From PNAI01 sp964575715 (GTDB taxonomy: Bacteria; Pseudomonadota; Alphaproteobacteria; Rhizobiales; Xanthobacteraceae), in assembly GCA_964575715.1 (NCBI GenBank), contig CAZNSG010000362.1, positions 1 through 45,103 of the forward strand: a stretch of DNA of 45,103 bases, given 5' to 3'. The position numbers were made by a program, and so were the translations under genes. How positions within the stretch are numbered: position 1 is the stretch's first letter; every line of letters starts with the position of its first letter. The notes under the pieces were generated by a model. That model was not told the DNA's origin and ran no database searches. It saw only the letters and a list, made by a program, of their open reading frames with translations. Shown here piece by piece: positions 25,105 to 32,571 of the stretch.

Positions 25105-25563
25105 ATGACGACCAAAAACCTGTTTACCATCGGTTATGAGCAGGCCACGTCTAACGCGGTCCTCGACGAGCTCACGCGTGCCAAGGTCAAGCTGCTGGTC
25201 GACACCCGTGCGGTTTCTTCTTCGCGCCGCCCCGGCTTCTCCAAGCGCCAGCTCGCCGCCGCGCTCGACCAGCGCGGCATCGCCTATCTCCATTTGCAGA
25301 AACTCGGCACGCCGGCGGAAGGGCGCCAGGCGTCGCGCGCGGGCGATCATAAAACGCTCTGGCGCATTTACGCCAAGCACTTGAAAACACCCGGCGCCAA
25401 GGAGGCCATGGACGAGCTTGTGACGCTGGTCGAATCGGGAAAGCCGGTTTGCCTGCTGTGTTACGAACGCGATCCGGCCCACTGCCACCGCAGCCGCATC
25501 GCCGAGATTGTGCACGAACGCACGGGCACGCGCGTAAACGATCTCATCCCGCCGCTGTTCTAA
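25105..25563 (+). CDS. DUF488 family protein
   Basis: A 152-residue protein of unknown function. It has the family landmarks FTIGYEQ (about 7-13), LLVDTRA (30-36), and near the C terminus LLCYERDPAHCHRSRIAEI, where the cysteines and histidines are conserved and might bind metal. No signal or membrane segment is seen. There is no recognisable ribosome site before the ATG at 25105, although the conserved N terminus fixes the frame. It stands alone between groESL and the DUF3859 gene. Confidence 0.85.
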   Translation: MTTKNLFTIGYEQATSNAVLDELTRAKVKLLVDTRAVSSSRRPGFSKRQLAAALDQRGIAYLHLQKLGTPAEGRQASRAGDHKTLWRIYAKHLKTPGAKEAMDELVTLVESGKPVCLLCYERDPAHCHRSRIAEIVHERTGTRVNDLIPPLF

Positions 25564-25659
25564 TCGGCATCGAATGTTGCTAGCGCGACAACGAACCACT
25601 AGCATCGCTACCGCAATCGAGTGGGTCGATATCGGCCCGCAATGCGGGGGTCGAGAGCA

Positions 25660-26172
25660 ATGACACACGGCATGCGAATGATCACCGGGATCGTAGCGCT
25701 GGCGATGAGCGCTTCGCTGGCATGCGGGCAATCGCCGCGGGTTGATGGCGCCGAGGTGGTCAATCCCGGGATCTACAGCGCCAAAGTTACGAAAAGGATC
25801 GAGGACAAGAGCATATCGACCGGAAACCGGAACGTGGTCTCCGAGATTGAGAACATCGAGATCACCACGCTCATTCCGGCGAAGGTGGAAATGTTCTTCG
25901 GGCTCGAGGGTACGATTTTCGGAGCGCCGAAGGGAGCACGCATCCCGGTCAAGATCGTGTGGCGCTATCCGCAACCCGGCCTGAATAATCCAGCCGGCGG
26001 CGCCGCGAAATTGACCGACGAATACATGGACAGCGTTAACATCGGCAACACCTTCCAGTTCTTCTGGCAGCTTACGCAGGATTGGCAGATCGTGCCGGGC
26101 GTCTGGACTTTTGAAATGTGGTATCAGGGCCTAAAGTTGATCAGCCAAAATTTTACGCTGGTCAAAGGCTGA
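25660..26172 (+). CDS. Exported DUF3859-like protein
   Basis: A 170-residue protein with a signal peptide (MTHGMRMITGIVALAMSASLACG). A cysteine at the end of the signal suggests a lipoprotein, but the lipobox (SLAC) is imperfect. The rest looks like a beta-rich domain: GIYSAKVTKRI, IPVKIVWRYPQPGLNNP and the C-terminal GVWTFEMWYQGLKLISQNFT are typical of DUF3859. The function is unknown. The ATG at 25660 is preferred, with GAGAG nearby; a start at 25621 would place 13 residues before the signal. Confidence 0.75.
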   Translation: MTHGMRMITGIVALAMSASLACGQSPRVDGAEVVNPGIYSAKVTKRIEDKSISTGNRNVVSEIENIEITTLIPAKVEMFFGLEGTIFGAPKGARIPVKIVWRYPQPGLNNPAGGAAKLTDEYMDSVNIGNTFQFFWQLTQDWQIVPGVWTFEMWYQGLKLISQNFTLVKG

Positions 26173-26223
26173 CGTGGCTGACCGGCAGAGCTAGTTACGC
26201 AGCCGGCTTCCAACAGCAGGCTG

Positions 26224-27456
26224 CTATTCCGCCGGCTGCGCGATGCGCCGTTCGCGCTCCACGCCATGCACCAGCACCGCGACCGCCGCGGTGCCGATCA
26301 CAAAGCCCAGCGCCACGATCGCTGTGACCATGAGCACAAGATCAAAGCCGCCGCGGCCGTACAGCAGCGCGATCATCAAAATGGCGACGCCCGAAATTAG
26401 ATAGGTGACGAAATAGCGCACCGCATAGACGCGCGCGCGCCAGGCGTCGGCGGTGTAGCGCGCGATCACCAGATCGTTCACCGTCACCTGCGCGTAAATC
26501 GCCGCCAGCGCGACAGCGAGCGCCGCCACCAATAAAGTCCCGCTTGCCTGGGCGACCCACGCCACGCCGATAAACTGGAGAACTGCAACCGCCGCGAATA
26601 CCAGATGCGGCGAAAATTTCTCCACCAGCCGGCCAACCATGAATTGCGCGACAGCTCCGCACAAGAAAACCGCCGTGGCGATGCGGCCGACTTGCGTGAG
26701 TGAGATGCCGTCGCCGATGCGCTCATCGATGATCTTCGGCAGCGCGATCGTCACGGTGTTGAACACCAGACCCGCGCTCATCGCGATCAGAATGAACAGT
26801 CCGAATACTGTGGCCGCCACCCAAGGCTTCAGACGCACGTCGGGTGTTGAGGTCCGATCGGCGGTGCGATGCCGATCGTCGGGAGTGAGAACGAGATACG
26901 CGATCCCAGCCGCAATGCAGACCGCCGCCGGAACCATGAATGCGCCGCGCCAGCCAACCCACATTGTAAGTTCAGCGGTGATGCCCGCCGCCAGCGCCAC
27001 GCCGAGGTTCCCGCACACGCCATTGAGCGCAAGCGTGCGGCCGCGATGCGTCGCCGCCTCGACCACCATGGCGGTGCCGACCGGATGATAGATGGCGGCG
27101 AACACGCCGAGCACGAACAGTGCAATCGCCAGCACGAACAGATTGGGCGCCACGGCCGCCGCGGCAAGAGAAACACCGCAACCCAGATAAAATGCCACCA
27201 TCATGTTGCGCCGGCTCCAGCGGTCGGCGAGCCAACCCGCCGGCAGCGAGAAAATGCCAAACGCAAAGAATGAGGCAGTGCCGAGCTTGAGCAGATCGTC
27301 GTAGGGCCGCTCATAACTAACGACCAGACCGATCACCACAGTGGCAAAGATCAGCATGACGTAATGATCGAGCCCGTGAGCGAAATTGAGAAAGCCGACG
27401 GCAAGGCGCCGCCTGGATTCGTCGCTTAAGCTCGTCGCAGCCTGCAGAATTGCCAT
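26224..27456 (-). CDS. Major facilitator superfamily transporter
   Basis: A 410-residue inner-membrane transporter with about 12 hydrophobic segments. The MFS signature between helices 2 and 3 is GWLADRWSRRNM (about 74-85). A central hydrophilic loop with DDRHRTADRTSTPDVRL separates the two halves. Overall layout resembles the fosmidomycin-resistance-like group, but the substrate cannot be assigned. It is convergent with the DUF3859 gene and divergent from bcsS. No ribosome site stands out before the ATG. Confidence 0.85.
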   Translation of the reverse strand: MAILQAATSLSDESRRRLAVGFLNFAHGLDHYVMLIFATVVIGLVVSYERPYDDLLKLGTASFFAFGIFSLPAGWLADRWSRRNMMVAFYLGCGVSLAAAAVAPNLFVLAIALFVLGVFAAIYHPVGTAMVVEAATHRGRTLALNGVCGNLGVALAAGITAELTMWVGWRGAFMVPAAVCIAAGIAYLVLTPDDRHRTADRTSTPDVRLKPWVAATVFGLFILIAMSAGLVFNTVTIALPKIIDERIGDGISLTQVGRIATAVFLCGAVAQFMVGRLVEKFSPHLVFAAVAVLQFIGVAWVAQASGTLLVAALAVALAAIYAQVTVNDLVIARYTADAWRARVYAVRYFVTYLISGVAILMIALLYGRGGFDLVLMVTAIVALGFVIGTAAVAVLVHGVERERRIAQPAE

Positions 27457-27628
27457 TTCGGGTCTTCCGGATTACGGCCTTCGCTCGCAAGCGAGCCTAT
27501 AGCCCGTTTCCGGGCACTACGCACCCACGGCTTCTCCGCAATTTTGAGTCGACTTTTGTTCAGTCTAGCATACTCTTAAGTGCGGCTATGACGGTTGCGT
27601 AGCATACCGTCCCTTGTTGGGTGTATCG

Positions 27629-28366
27629 ATGCGTCGGGTTGCGCGCGTCGCCATGGTTTATGTCATGGTCGCGATGCTTTGCGTGTGCGCCAACGCTGCG
27701 TCGGTCAACACCGAAACAGACGGCGGCAAGCAGCCGCGTTTTCTCGTCTTCTCCGGCAGCGATACCTGGCCGCAATGGGCATTCGCTCACAGCGGCGTGT
27801 TGTGGTCGCCGGCCGGTCTTTACAACGAGGGGTTTACGCTCAAGTTGCTGCTCAATGGCGGGGTCTATCGCTATCGCTCAGCCGCGCTCAACGACGCCAA
27901 GATCCTCGCGCGCCAATCCTCCCTTGCGGCCATGCCGGGCTGGCGGTTCAAGCGTGGGGGCTTTGAGGTCACATTGTTCGCCGGCCTTGATGTGCAGAAT
28001 TTCAAATTCACGCCGGACGATCCGGAATCACGCCTGCGCGGCCGCCAGATCGGCGTGCGTACCGGCTTTGAACTCTGGCACGAGCCGAGCCCGACGACCA
28101 TGCTGGCTGCCGATGCCTCCATCTCCTCGATCGGCGCGGGAAACTCCGCCCGCATCGCATACGGCTGGCGCGCGTTCGACCGGTTATATCTCGGGCCCGA
28201 AGTGCAGGCCTTCACCACCGATCGTTATCACCATGGCCGCGTCGGCATTCATGCCACCGCCTTCAAGACCGCGGTGCGCGAATGGTCGGGCGCGGTCGGC
28301 TTTGCTGCCGACAACAACCATCGCTCCAGTGCCTACATCCGGATCGGCGTGCTGGCGCGGCGGTGA
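27629..28366 (+). CDS. bcsS: Cellulose biosynthesis protein BcsS-like
   Basis: A 245-residue exported protein with a signal peptide (MRRVARVAMVYVMVAMLCVCANA). Repeated aromatic and glycine-rich strands follow (DTWPQWAFAHSGVLWSPAG, LNGGVYRYRS, GWRFKRGGFEVTLFAGLDVQ), consistent with an outer-membrane beta barrel. This matches the BcsS family, which is linked to cellulose production loci in Hyphomicrobiales. No bcsA, bcsB or bcsZ is nearby, so the role here is inferred only from similarity. The ATG at 27629 begins the signal; a TTG at 27614 is possible. A palindromic repeat abuts the stop codon. Confidence 0.75.
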   Translation: MRRVARVAMVYVMVAMLCVCANAASVNTETDGGKQPRFLVFSGSDTWPQWAFAHSGVLWSPAGLYNEGFTLKLLLNGGVYRYRSAALNDAKILARQSSLAAMPGWRFKRGGFEVTLFAGLDVQNFKFTPDDPESRLRGRQIGVRTGFELWHEPSPTTMLAADASISSIGAGNSARIAYGWRAFDRLYLGPEVQAFTTDRYHHGRVGIHATAFKTAVREWSGAVGFAADNNHRSSAYIRIGVLARR

Positions 28367-28415
28367 GCGCATGATCCCGAAAAGTGGGAACCGGTTTTCG
28401 GATCGGATCATGCGC
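28367..28415 (+). repeat. Intergenic palindromic repeat, family 1, short copy 4
   Basis: Arms GCGCATGATC and GATCATGCGC enclose the CCGAAAA/TTTTCGG core. Relative to the other copies, the outer pair has changed on both arms (A to C and T to G), keeping the pairing. The second half of the unit is missing. It starts at the base after the bcsS stop codon and ends 11 bp before the convergent permease stop, so it may serve as a shared terminator. Confidence 0.85.
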
Positions 28416-28426
28416 AAGCTAAAAAC

Positions 28427-29569
28427 TCAATCCAGCGTTCGGCGGAAGCGCGTCACGGCAACGTACATTGCAATCAGCATCAATCCAACCAGCGCCAGCG
28501 CGTCGTAGTGCAAGTCGCCGAGCGTCGATCCCTTGAGCATGATCGCGCGCACGATGCGGATATAGTGCGTGAGCGGCAGCCATTCGCTTAAGTACTGCGC
28601 CCATACCGGCATGCCGAGGAAGGGAAACACAAAGCCCGAGAGCAGCATGTTGGGCAAAAAGAACATCATCGCCATTTGCACGGCCTGCAACTGGTTCTGC
28701 GCCAGCGTCGAGAAGGTGTAGCCGATGGCAAGATTGGCAGCGACGAACAACGTGGTGAGCAGCGCAAGCAAGATCAGATTGCCGACAATCGGCACGTCGA
28801 ACAACACAATGCCTGCGACCACGATCAGCGCCGCCTGGAAAAACCCGATCAGCACATAGGGCACGATCTTGCCGAGCATGATTTCAAGCGGCGTGATCGG
28901 CATCGCGAGCAGGCTCTCCATGGTTCCGCGCTCAACCTCGCGTGTCACCGAAAGCGCGGTGAAGATCAGCATGGTCAGGGTCAGGATGGTGCCCATCAGC
29001 CCCGGTACGATATTGAGCTGGCTGGAGCCCGCCGGATTGTAGCGTGCATGCGTTCGAATCTCGAACGGCAGCGGCCCGGAATCGGGAATAGCGCGATCGT
29101 TGCGCAGCGCGGTCTGCAACAAATTGTTCAATGCGCCGAGCGCCGAGCCGGACGCCACCGGATCGGTCGCGTCCGCCGCGACCAGCAATGCCGGCCGTTC
29201 GCCGCGCCGCAAGGCTCGTTCAAAACCACGCGGAATCTCGATCGCGAACAGCACCTCGCCCGATGCCAGCACGCGATCGAATTCGGCCTCGTCGCGCACT
29301 TGATGCGTGATTTTGAAATACTTGGTATTCTCGATCGCCTTGAGGATGGAACGGCCAACATCGCTCGTTTCCTGCAGCAGCACCGCGGTCGGCAGGTTGC
29401 GCGGCGCGGTATTGATGGCATAGCCGAACAGCACGAGCTGCATCAGCGGAATGGTAATGATGGTGGCGAACGTGACTCGATCGCGCCGGAGCTGCACGAA
29501 TTCCTTGCGCATCATGGCGCCGACCCGGCGCCAGAAACCTCCTGTATGGAGACCGCCAAACGCACTCAT
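28427..29569 (-). CDS. ABC-2 type efflux permease
   Basis: A 380-residue membrane protein. One membrane segment lies near the N terminus (about 33-51) and is followed by a large extracytoplasmic domain. Five more segments follow from about 187 (IVPGLMGTILTLTMLIFTAL) to the C terminus. The stretch VTREVERGTMESLLAMPI is the conserved ABC-2 exporter motif. With the ATPase (4-bp overlap) and the HlyD-type adaptor upstream, it resembles the YbhFSR type of exporter. Only one permease gene is present, so it would act as a homodimer. The substrate is unknown. Confidence 0.9.
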   Translation of the reverse strand: MSAFGGLHTGGFWRRVGAMMRKEFVQLRRDRVTFATIITIPLMQLVLFGYAINTAPRNLPTAVLLQETSDVGRSILKAIENTKYFKITHQVRDEAEFDRVLASGEVLFAIEIPRGFERALRRGERPALLVAADATDPVASGSALGALNNLLQTALRNDRAIPDSGPLPFEIRTHARYNPAGSSQLNIVPGLMGTILTLTMLIFTALSVTREVERGTMESLLAMPITPLEIMLGKIVPYVLIGFFQAALIVVAGIVLFDVPIVGNLILLALLTTLFVAANLAIGYTFSTLAQNQLQAVQMAMMFFLPNMLLSGFVFPFLGMPVWAQYLSEWLPLTHYIRIVRAIMLKGSTLGDLHYDALALVGLMLIAMYVAVTRFRRTLD

Positions 29570-30498
29570 TGGAAATTATCCTTCGCCCTGGCCATCAGCC
29601 CGATGAACACATCTTCGAGCGATGGGCTCAGAACGGTCCAGGTCGACTTGGGATTGTTGCGATACGGCGCGATCGCCGCTTCGAGCGCGGCGCGATCGCG
29701 GCCCGACACATGCAGACTGGCGCCGAACGGCGCCACCGTGTCCACACCGGGCCGCTTTTCCAGCACAGCGGCAAGTGCCGACAATCCCTCGCCGCTTACG
29801 GCGTAGGTCGTCAGATTCGACTCCCGAACCACGTCATCGACCGTGCCATGCGCCAGCAATTCGCCATACGCGATATAGGCGATCTCGTGACATCGCTCGG
29901 CCTCATCCATGTAATGGGTTGAAACAAGCGCCGTGAGACCTTGCGCCGCCAGCGCATGAATCTCGTTCCAGAACTCGCGCCGCGCCTTGGGATCGACGCC
30001 GGCGGTCGGCTCGTCGAGCAGCAGGAGCTGCGGGTTGGACAGCGTGCAGGCGCCGAGCGCCAGCCGCTGCTTCCAGCCGCCCGAGAGCGTGCCCGCGATT
30101 TGCTGTTCGCGGCCATCCAACCCAAGACGGGAAATCATCGCGCGCGCAGCCCCGACCGGATCGGCAATGCCATAAATGCGCGCCACGAATTCCAAATTCT
30201 CGCGCACCGACAGATCCTGATAAAGACTAAAGCGCTGGGTCATATAGCCGACCTGGCGCTTGATCTTACCGGTCTCGGTGCGGATATCGAAACCCAGGCA
30301 CGTGCCGCTGCCTTCGTCGGGCGTAAGCAGCCCGCACAGCATGCGGATGGTGGTGGTCTTGCCCGAGCCATTGGGCCCGAGAAAGCCGTAGATCGTGCCG
30401 CGCTTGACCTGCATCGAAAGATTGCGCACCACCGCCCGGCCATCGAATTTCTTGGTCAGACCGGAAACATCGATCACGATATCGGGCGCCGCGTTCAC
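29566..30498 (-). CDS. ABC transporter ATP-binding protein
   Basis: A 310-residue ATPase. Walker A is GPNGSGKTT (41-49), the signature is LSGGWKQ (138-144) and Walker B with the D-loop is LLLLDEPTAGVDP (158-170). The H-loop His is in STHYMDEAE. The C-terminal 90 residues form a small extra domain usual in drug or polyketide exporter ATPases. It has only one nucleotide-binding domain, unlike the double-domain YbhF. Overlaps of 4 bp with both neighbours show tight translational coupling. Confidence 0.93.
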   Translation of the reverse strand: MNAAPDIVIDVSGLTKKFDGRAVVRNLSMQVKRGTIYGFLGPNGSGKTTTIRMLCGLLTPDEGSGTCLGFDIRTETGKIKRQVGYMTQRFSLYQDLSVRENLEFVARIYGIADPVGAARAMISRLGLDGREQQIAGTLSGGWKQRLALGACTLSNPQLLLLDEPTAGVDPKARREFWNEIHALAAQGLTALVSTHYMDEAERCHEIAYIAYGELLAHGTVDDVVRESNLTTYAVSGEGLSALAAVLEKRPGVDTVAPFGASLHVSGRDRAALEAAIAPYRNNPKSTWTVLSPSLEDVFIGLMARAKDNFQ

Positions 30499-31253
30499 CG
30501 CTTGCTCCCCAGCGTGACGCTGATCGGCTGGCCGACGCGCAAATGATCGGTCTGCTCGCTGCGCGCCTCGATCAGGAAAACCAGCTTGTTGCGTTCCTCC
30601 TGGCTATAGATCACCGGCGGCGTGAACTCGGACGTGCGCGAGATGAAGCTCACGCGTGCGGAAATATTTTCGCGGCAGCCGTCGCAGCTCACGCGCACCG
30701 TATCGGCGAGCGCGATCGTCGGCAGCAACCCCTCGGGCACAAAAAATCGCAATTTGATATTGCCGGGCGGCAGCAGCGCGAGCACCGGGCGGCCCGCCGG
30801 CACGATTTCTCCCGGCCGGAAATAGATCTGCTGGACGACTCCGTTCACCAGACTCAACACCTGGCGCCGCGCCAGCCGCGTCTGCGACGAGGCCAGCCGC
30901 GCTTCCGCCGAGCGCAAACCTGCCTCTGCATCGTCGAGCGCCTTTTGCGTGCCGGTTGCGCTTTCGCGCAGCGTCTTCGCCCGTTCGTATTCGTGCCGCG
31001 CATTGGTCACGGCCGCCTGCTGGACCGCGACATCGGCGCGCTGCAAGTCGGCGTCGACCGTAAAGAGCGGCGCGCCGGCCGCCACCTCATCGCCTTCGCG
31101 CACCGACAGCGTCTCGACCCGGCCCATCTCATAGGGGCTCACGAATATGAGATCGGCCTCAACCCAGCCCTGGAAGGTCTGAATGTTCGATCCGTTGCAG
31201 GCGGCAAGCGCAAGCGCCGCGGCCAGCGCATAAACGGCTTGGCGTGAGATCAT
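30495..31253 (-). CDS. HlyD-family periplasmic adaptor lipoprotein
   Basis: A 252-residue membrane-fusion (adaptor) protein. The signal ends in a good lipobox, LAAC with Cys19, so it is probably a lipoprotein of the inner membrane. The biotinyl-lipoyl-like halves (VETLSVREGDEVAAGAPLFTVD and VVQQIYFRPGEIVPAGRPV, each seen in part) flank a helical hairpin at about 70-135. It links the ABC permease to an outer-membrane channel, which is not encoded nearby. It overlaps tetR-type and ATPase genes by 4 bp each. Confidence 0.9.
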   Translation of the reverse strand: MISRQAVYALAAALALAACNGSNIQTFQGWVEADLIFVSPYEMGRVETLSVREGDEVAAGAPLFTVDADLQRADVAVQQAAVTNARHEYERAKTLRESATGTQKALDDAEAGLRSAEARLASSQTRLARRQVLSLVNGVVQQIYFRPGEIVPAGRPVLALLPPGNIKLRFFVPEGLLPTIALADTVRVSCDGCRENISARVSFISRTSEFTPPVIYSQEERNKLVFLIEARSEQTDHLRVGQPISVTLGSKR

Positions 31254-31960
31254 GCCGCCCTCCCCGCGCCGAAGATGAAATCGAAATGCGCCCGCAGCAG
31301 CGCCCGCGCATCCAGCGGCTCAAAGCGCTCAAACAAAGCGTTCCACAAAATGGCCACCAGGGCCGGCGCGACCAGCAACTGCGGAAAGCGCAAGATCGTG
31401 TCGTTCGTCATTTCGCCGCGCTCGGCCGCCCGCCGCAGCAGCGTGCGCACCGCTCCAAGCGCGCGCGAAAGCACCTCGCGATAATAGAACTCGGCGAGCT
31501 TGGGAAAGCGCGGCCCCTCGCTGATGATGAGACGAATGATATCCTTGCGCCGCGTCTCGATGATTTCGCGCACGAACAGCTCGACGAACTGCTCGGCGAT
31601 CGCGCGCATCGGCGCTTCAATGTTGGATACATGTTCGAGCGCGCCGACCACGGGGGAAATCTCCGAGCGCACCAGTTCCTGAAACAGCGTTTCCTTGTCG
31701 CTGAAGTAGAGATAGATCGTGCCCTTGGCGATGCCGGCGCGCCGCGCCACGTCATCGAGCCGCGCCGCCGCAAAGCCGCGCGCGGAAAATTCCTCCAGCG
31801 CCGCCGCCAGGATCGCCTCCCGCCGCGCCGTACTGCGCTTGGCACGCACGCCGCCCGCCGGATTGCGCTCGGCTGACCGTTCAACCCTACCGGCGGCTGG
31901 CACGCGCGCAACCCGCCGGTGCGCGACATCCGAGACGCGTTTAGTGCGGATACTGGTCAT
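31250..31960 (-). CDS. TetR/AcrR-family repressor of the efflux operon
   Basis: A 236-residue regulator. The helix-turn-helix lies at about 68-87 (LDDVARRAGIAKGTIYLYFS), the standard TetR pattern. It is preceded by an unusually long basic N-terminal extension of about 45 residues rich in Arg and Ala. The C-terminal domain would bind the inducer. It is the first gene of the operon and its ATG is 18 bp from a perfect 28-bp palindrome, so it is very likely self-repressing and controls the HlyD-ABC-permease genes. AGACAGGAA precedes the start. Confidence 0.92.
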   Translation of the reverse strand: MTSIRTKRVSDVAHRRVARVPAAGRVERSAERNPAGGVRAKRSTARREAILAAALEEFSARGFAAARLDDVARRAGIAKGTIYLYFSDKETLFQELVRSEISPVVGALEHVSNIEAPMRAIAEQFVELFVREIIETRRKDIIRLIISEGPRFPKLAEFYYREVLSRALGAVRTLLRRAAERGEMTNDTILRFPQLLVAPALVAILWNALFERFEPLDARALLRAHFDFIFGAGRAA

Positions 31961-31978
31961 GCAATTCCTGTCTTCGGT

Positions 31979-32006
31979 AATAATGACTGACTAGTCAGTC
32001 ATTATT
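31979..32006. promoter_or_regulatory. Perfect 28-bp palindrome, putative TetR-type operator
   Basis: Half-site AATAATGACTGACT (31979-31992) is followed by its exact reverse complement (31993-32006), with no mismatch and no spacer. The TGACTGACTAGTCAGTCA centre is a pattern often seen at TetR/AcrR operators. It lies between the repressor gene and the zinc-finger gene and could affect either direction. Confidence 0.85.
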
Positions 32007-32143
32007 TACGCTGAAAAGAACCCCCTGGCAAGAGGGCATGATCAGGGGCAATCATCAAATGCGATTGATGCCGAATAACCTATTCAACCGCCTTCGATTT
32101 TCGCTTTGACCGCTTGGCCCTATGCCGATCGCGTCAGGGATCA

Positions 32144-32175
32144 CTTGACAACAATTGCGTCAAGAAATACTTGAC
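32144..32175 (+). promoter_or_regulatory. Alternating CTTGAC/GTCAAG half-sites before the zinc-finger gene
   Basis: CTTGAC (32144-32149), 9 bp, GTCAAG (32159-32164), 5 bp, CTTGAC (32170-32175). The three half-sites can form two overlapping palindromes. The first overlaps a TTGACA hexamer (32145-32150) that could serve as a -35 box. It ends 21 bp before the start codon. A role as operator is inferred. Confidence 0.45.
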
Positions 32176-32196
32176 GTACGCGTTGGAGGTTTGCCC

Positions 32197-32544
32197 ATGC
32201 GGATGCTCAAGTTGAAACGCCGTACGCTCAAGTGCTCGTTTTGTGGAAAGGCCGACAGCCAGGTCGGTAAACTTATCGCCGGGCCTAAGGTCTATATCTG
32301 CGATGCCTGCGTCGGCGTATGTAACAAGATTCTCGAAGCAACGCCCGCGACTTTTGGTGGCTGGGAATCGATGACAAACGAGCAACTCCTTGACTCCTTG
32401 CGACCTGCGGCTGCGACAGTTGATGCGACGCGAGCGATCCTTCAAACGCAGGTGGATACGCTTCGACAGCGTGAAGTGAGTTGGGCTGCAATCGGAAACA
32501 CGCTCGGTGTTTCTCGGCAGGCCGCGTGGGAACGCTTTTCCTGA
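32197..32544 (+). CDS. ClpX-type C4 zinc finger fused to a helix-turn-helix
   Basis: A 115-residue protein. Residues 11-45 form a zinc finger like the N-terminal domain of ClpX, with Cys13-Cys16 (CSFC) and Cys35-Cys38 (CDAC). The AAA+ part of ClpX is absent. A short linker leads to a predicted helix-turn-helix at 94-115 (VSWAAIGNTLGVSRQAAWER), which ends the protein. In ClpX the finger mediates dimerisation and binds adaptors and substrates. Here it may dimerise a small DNA-binding protein or link it to Clp proteolysis; both are guesses. GGAGG is 8-9 bases before the ATG. Half-site repeats upstream suggest autoregulation. Confidence 0.82.
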   Translation: MRMLKLKRRTLKCSFCGKADSQVGKLIAGPKVYICDACVGVCNKILEATPATFGGWESMTNEQLLDSLRPAAATVDATRAILQTQVDTLRQREVSWAAIGNTLGVSRQAAWERFS

Positions 32545-32571
32545 ACTTCTAAACAGCCTGTCGGTCCGCCC

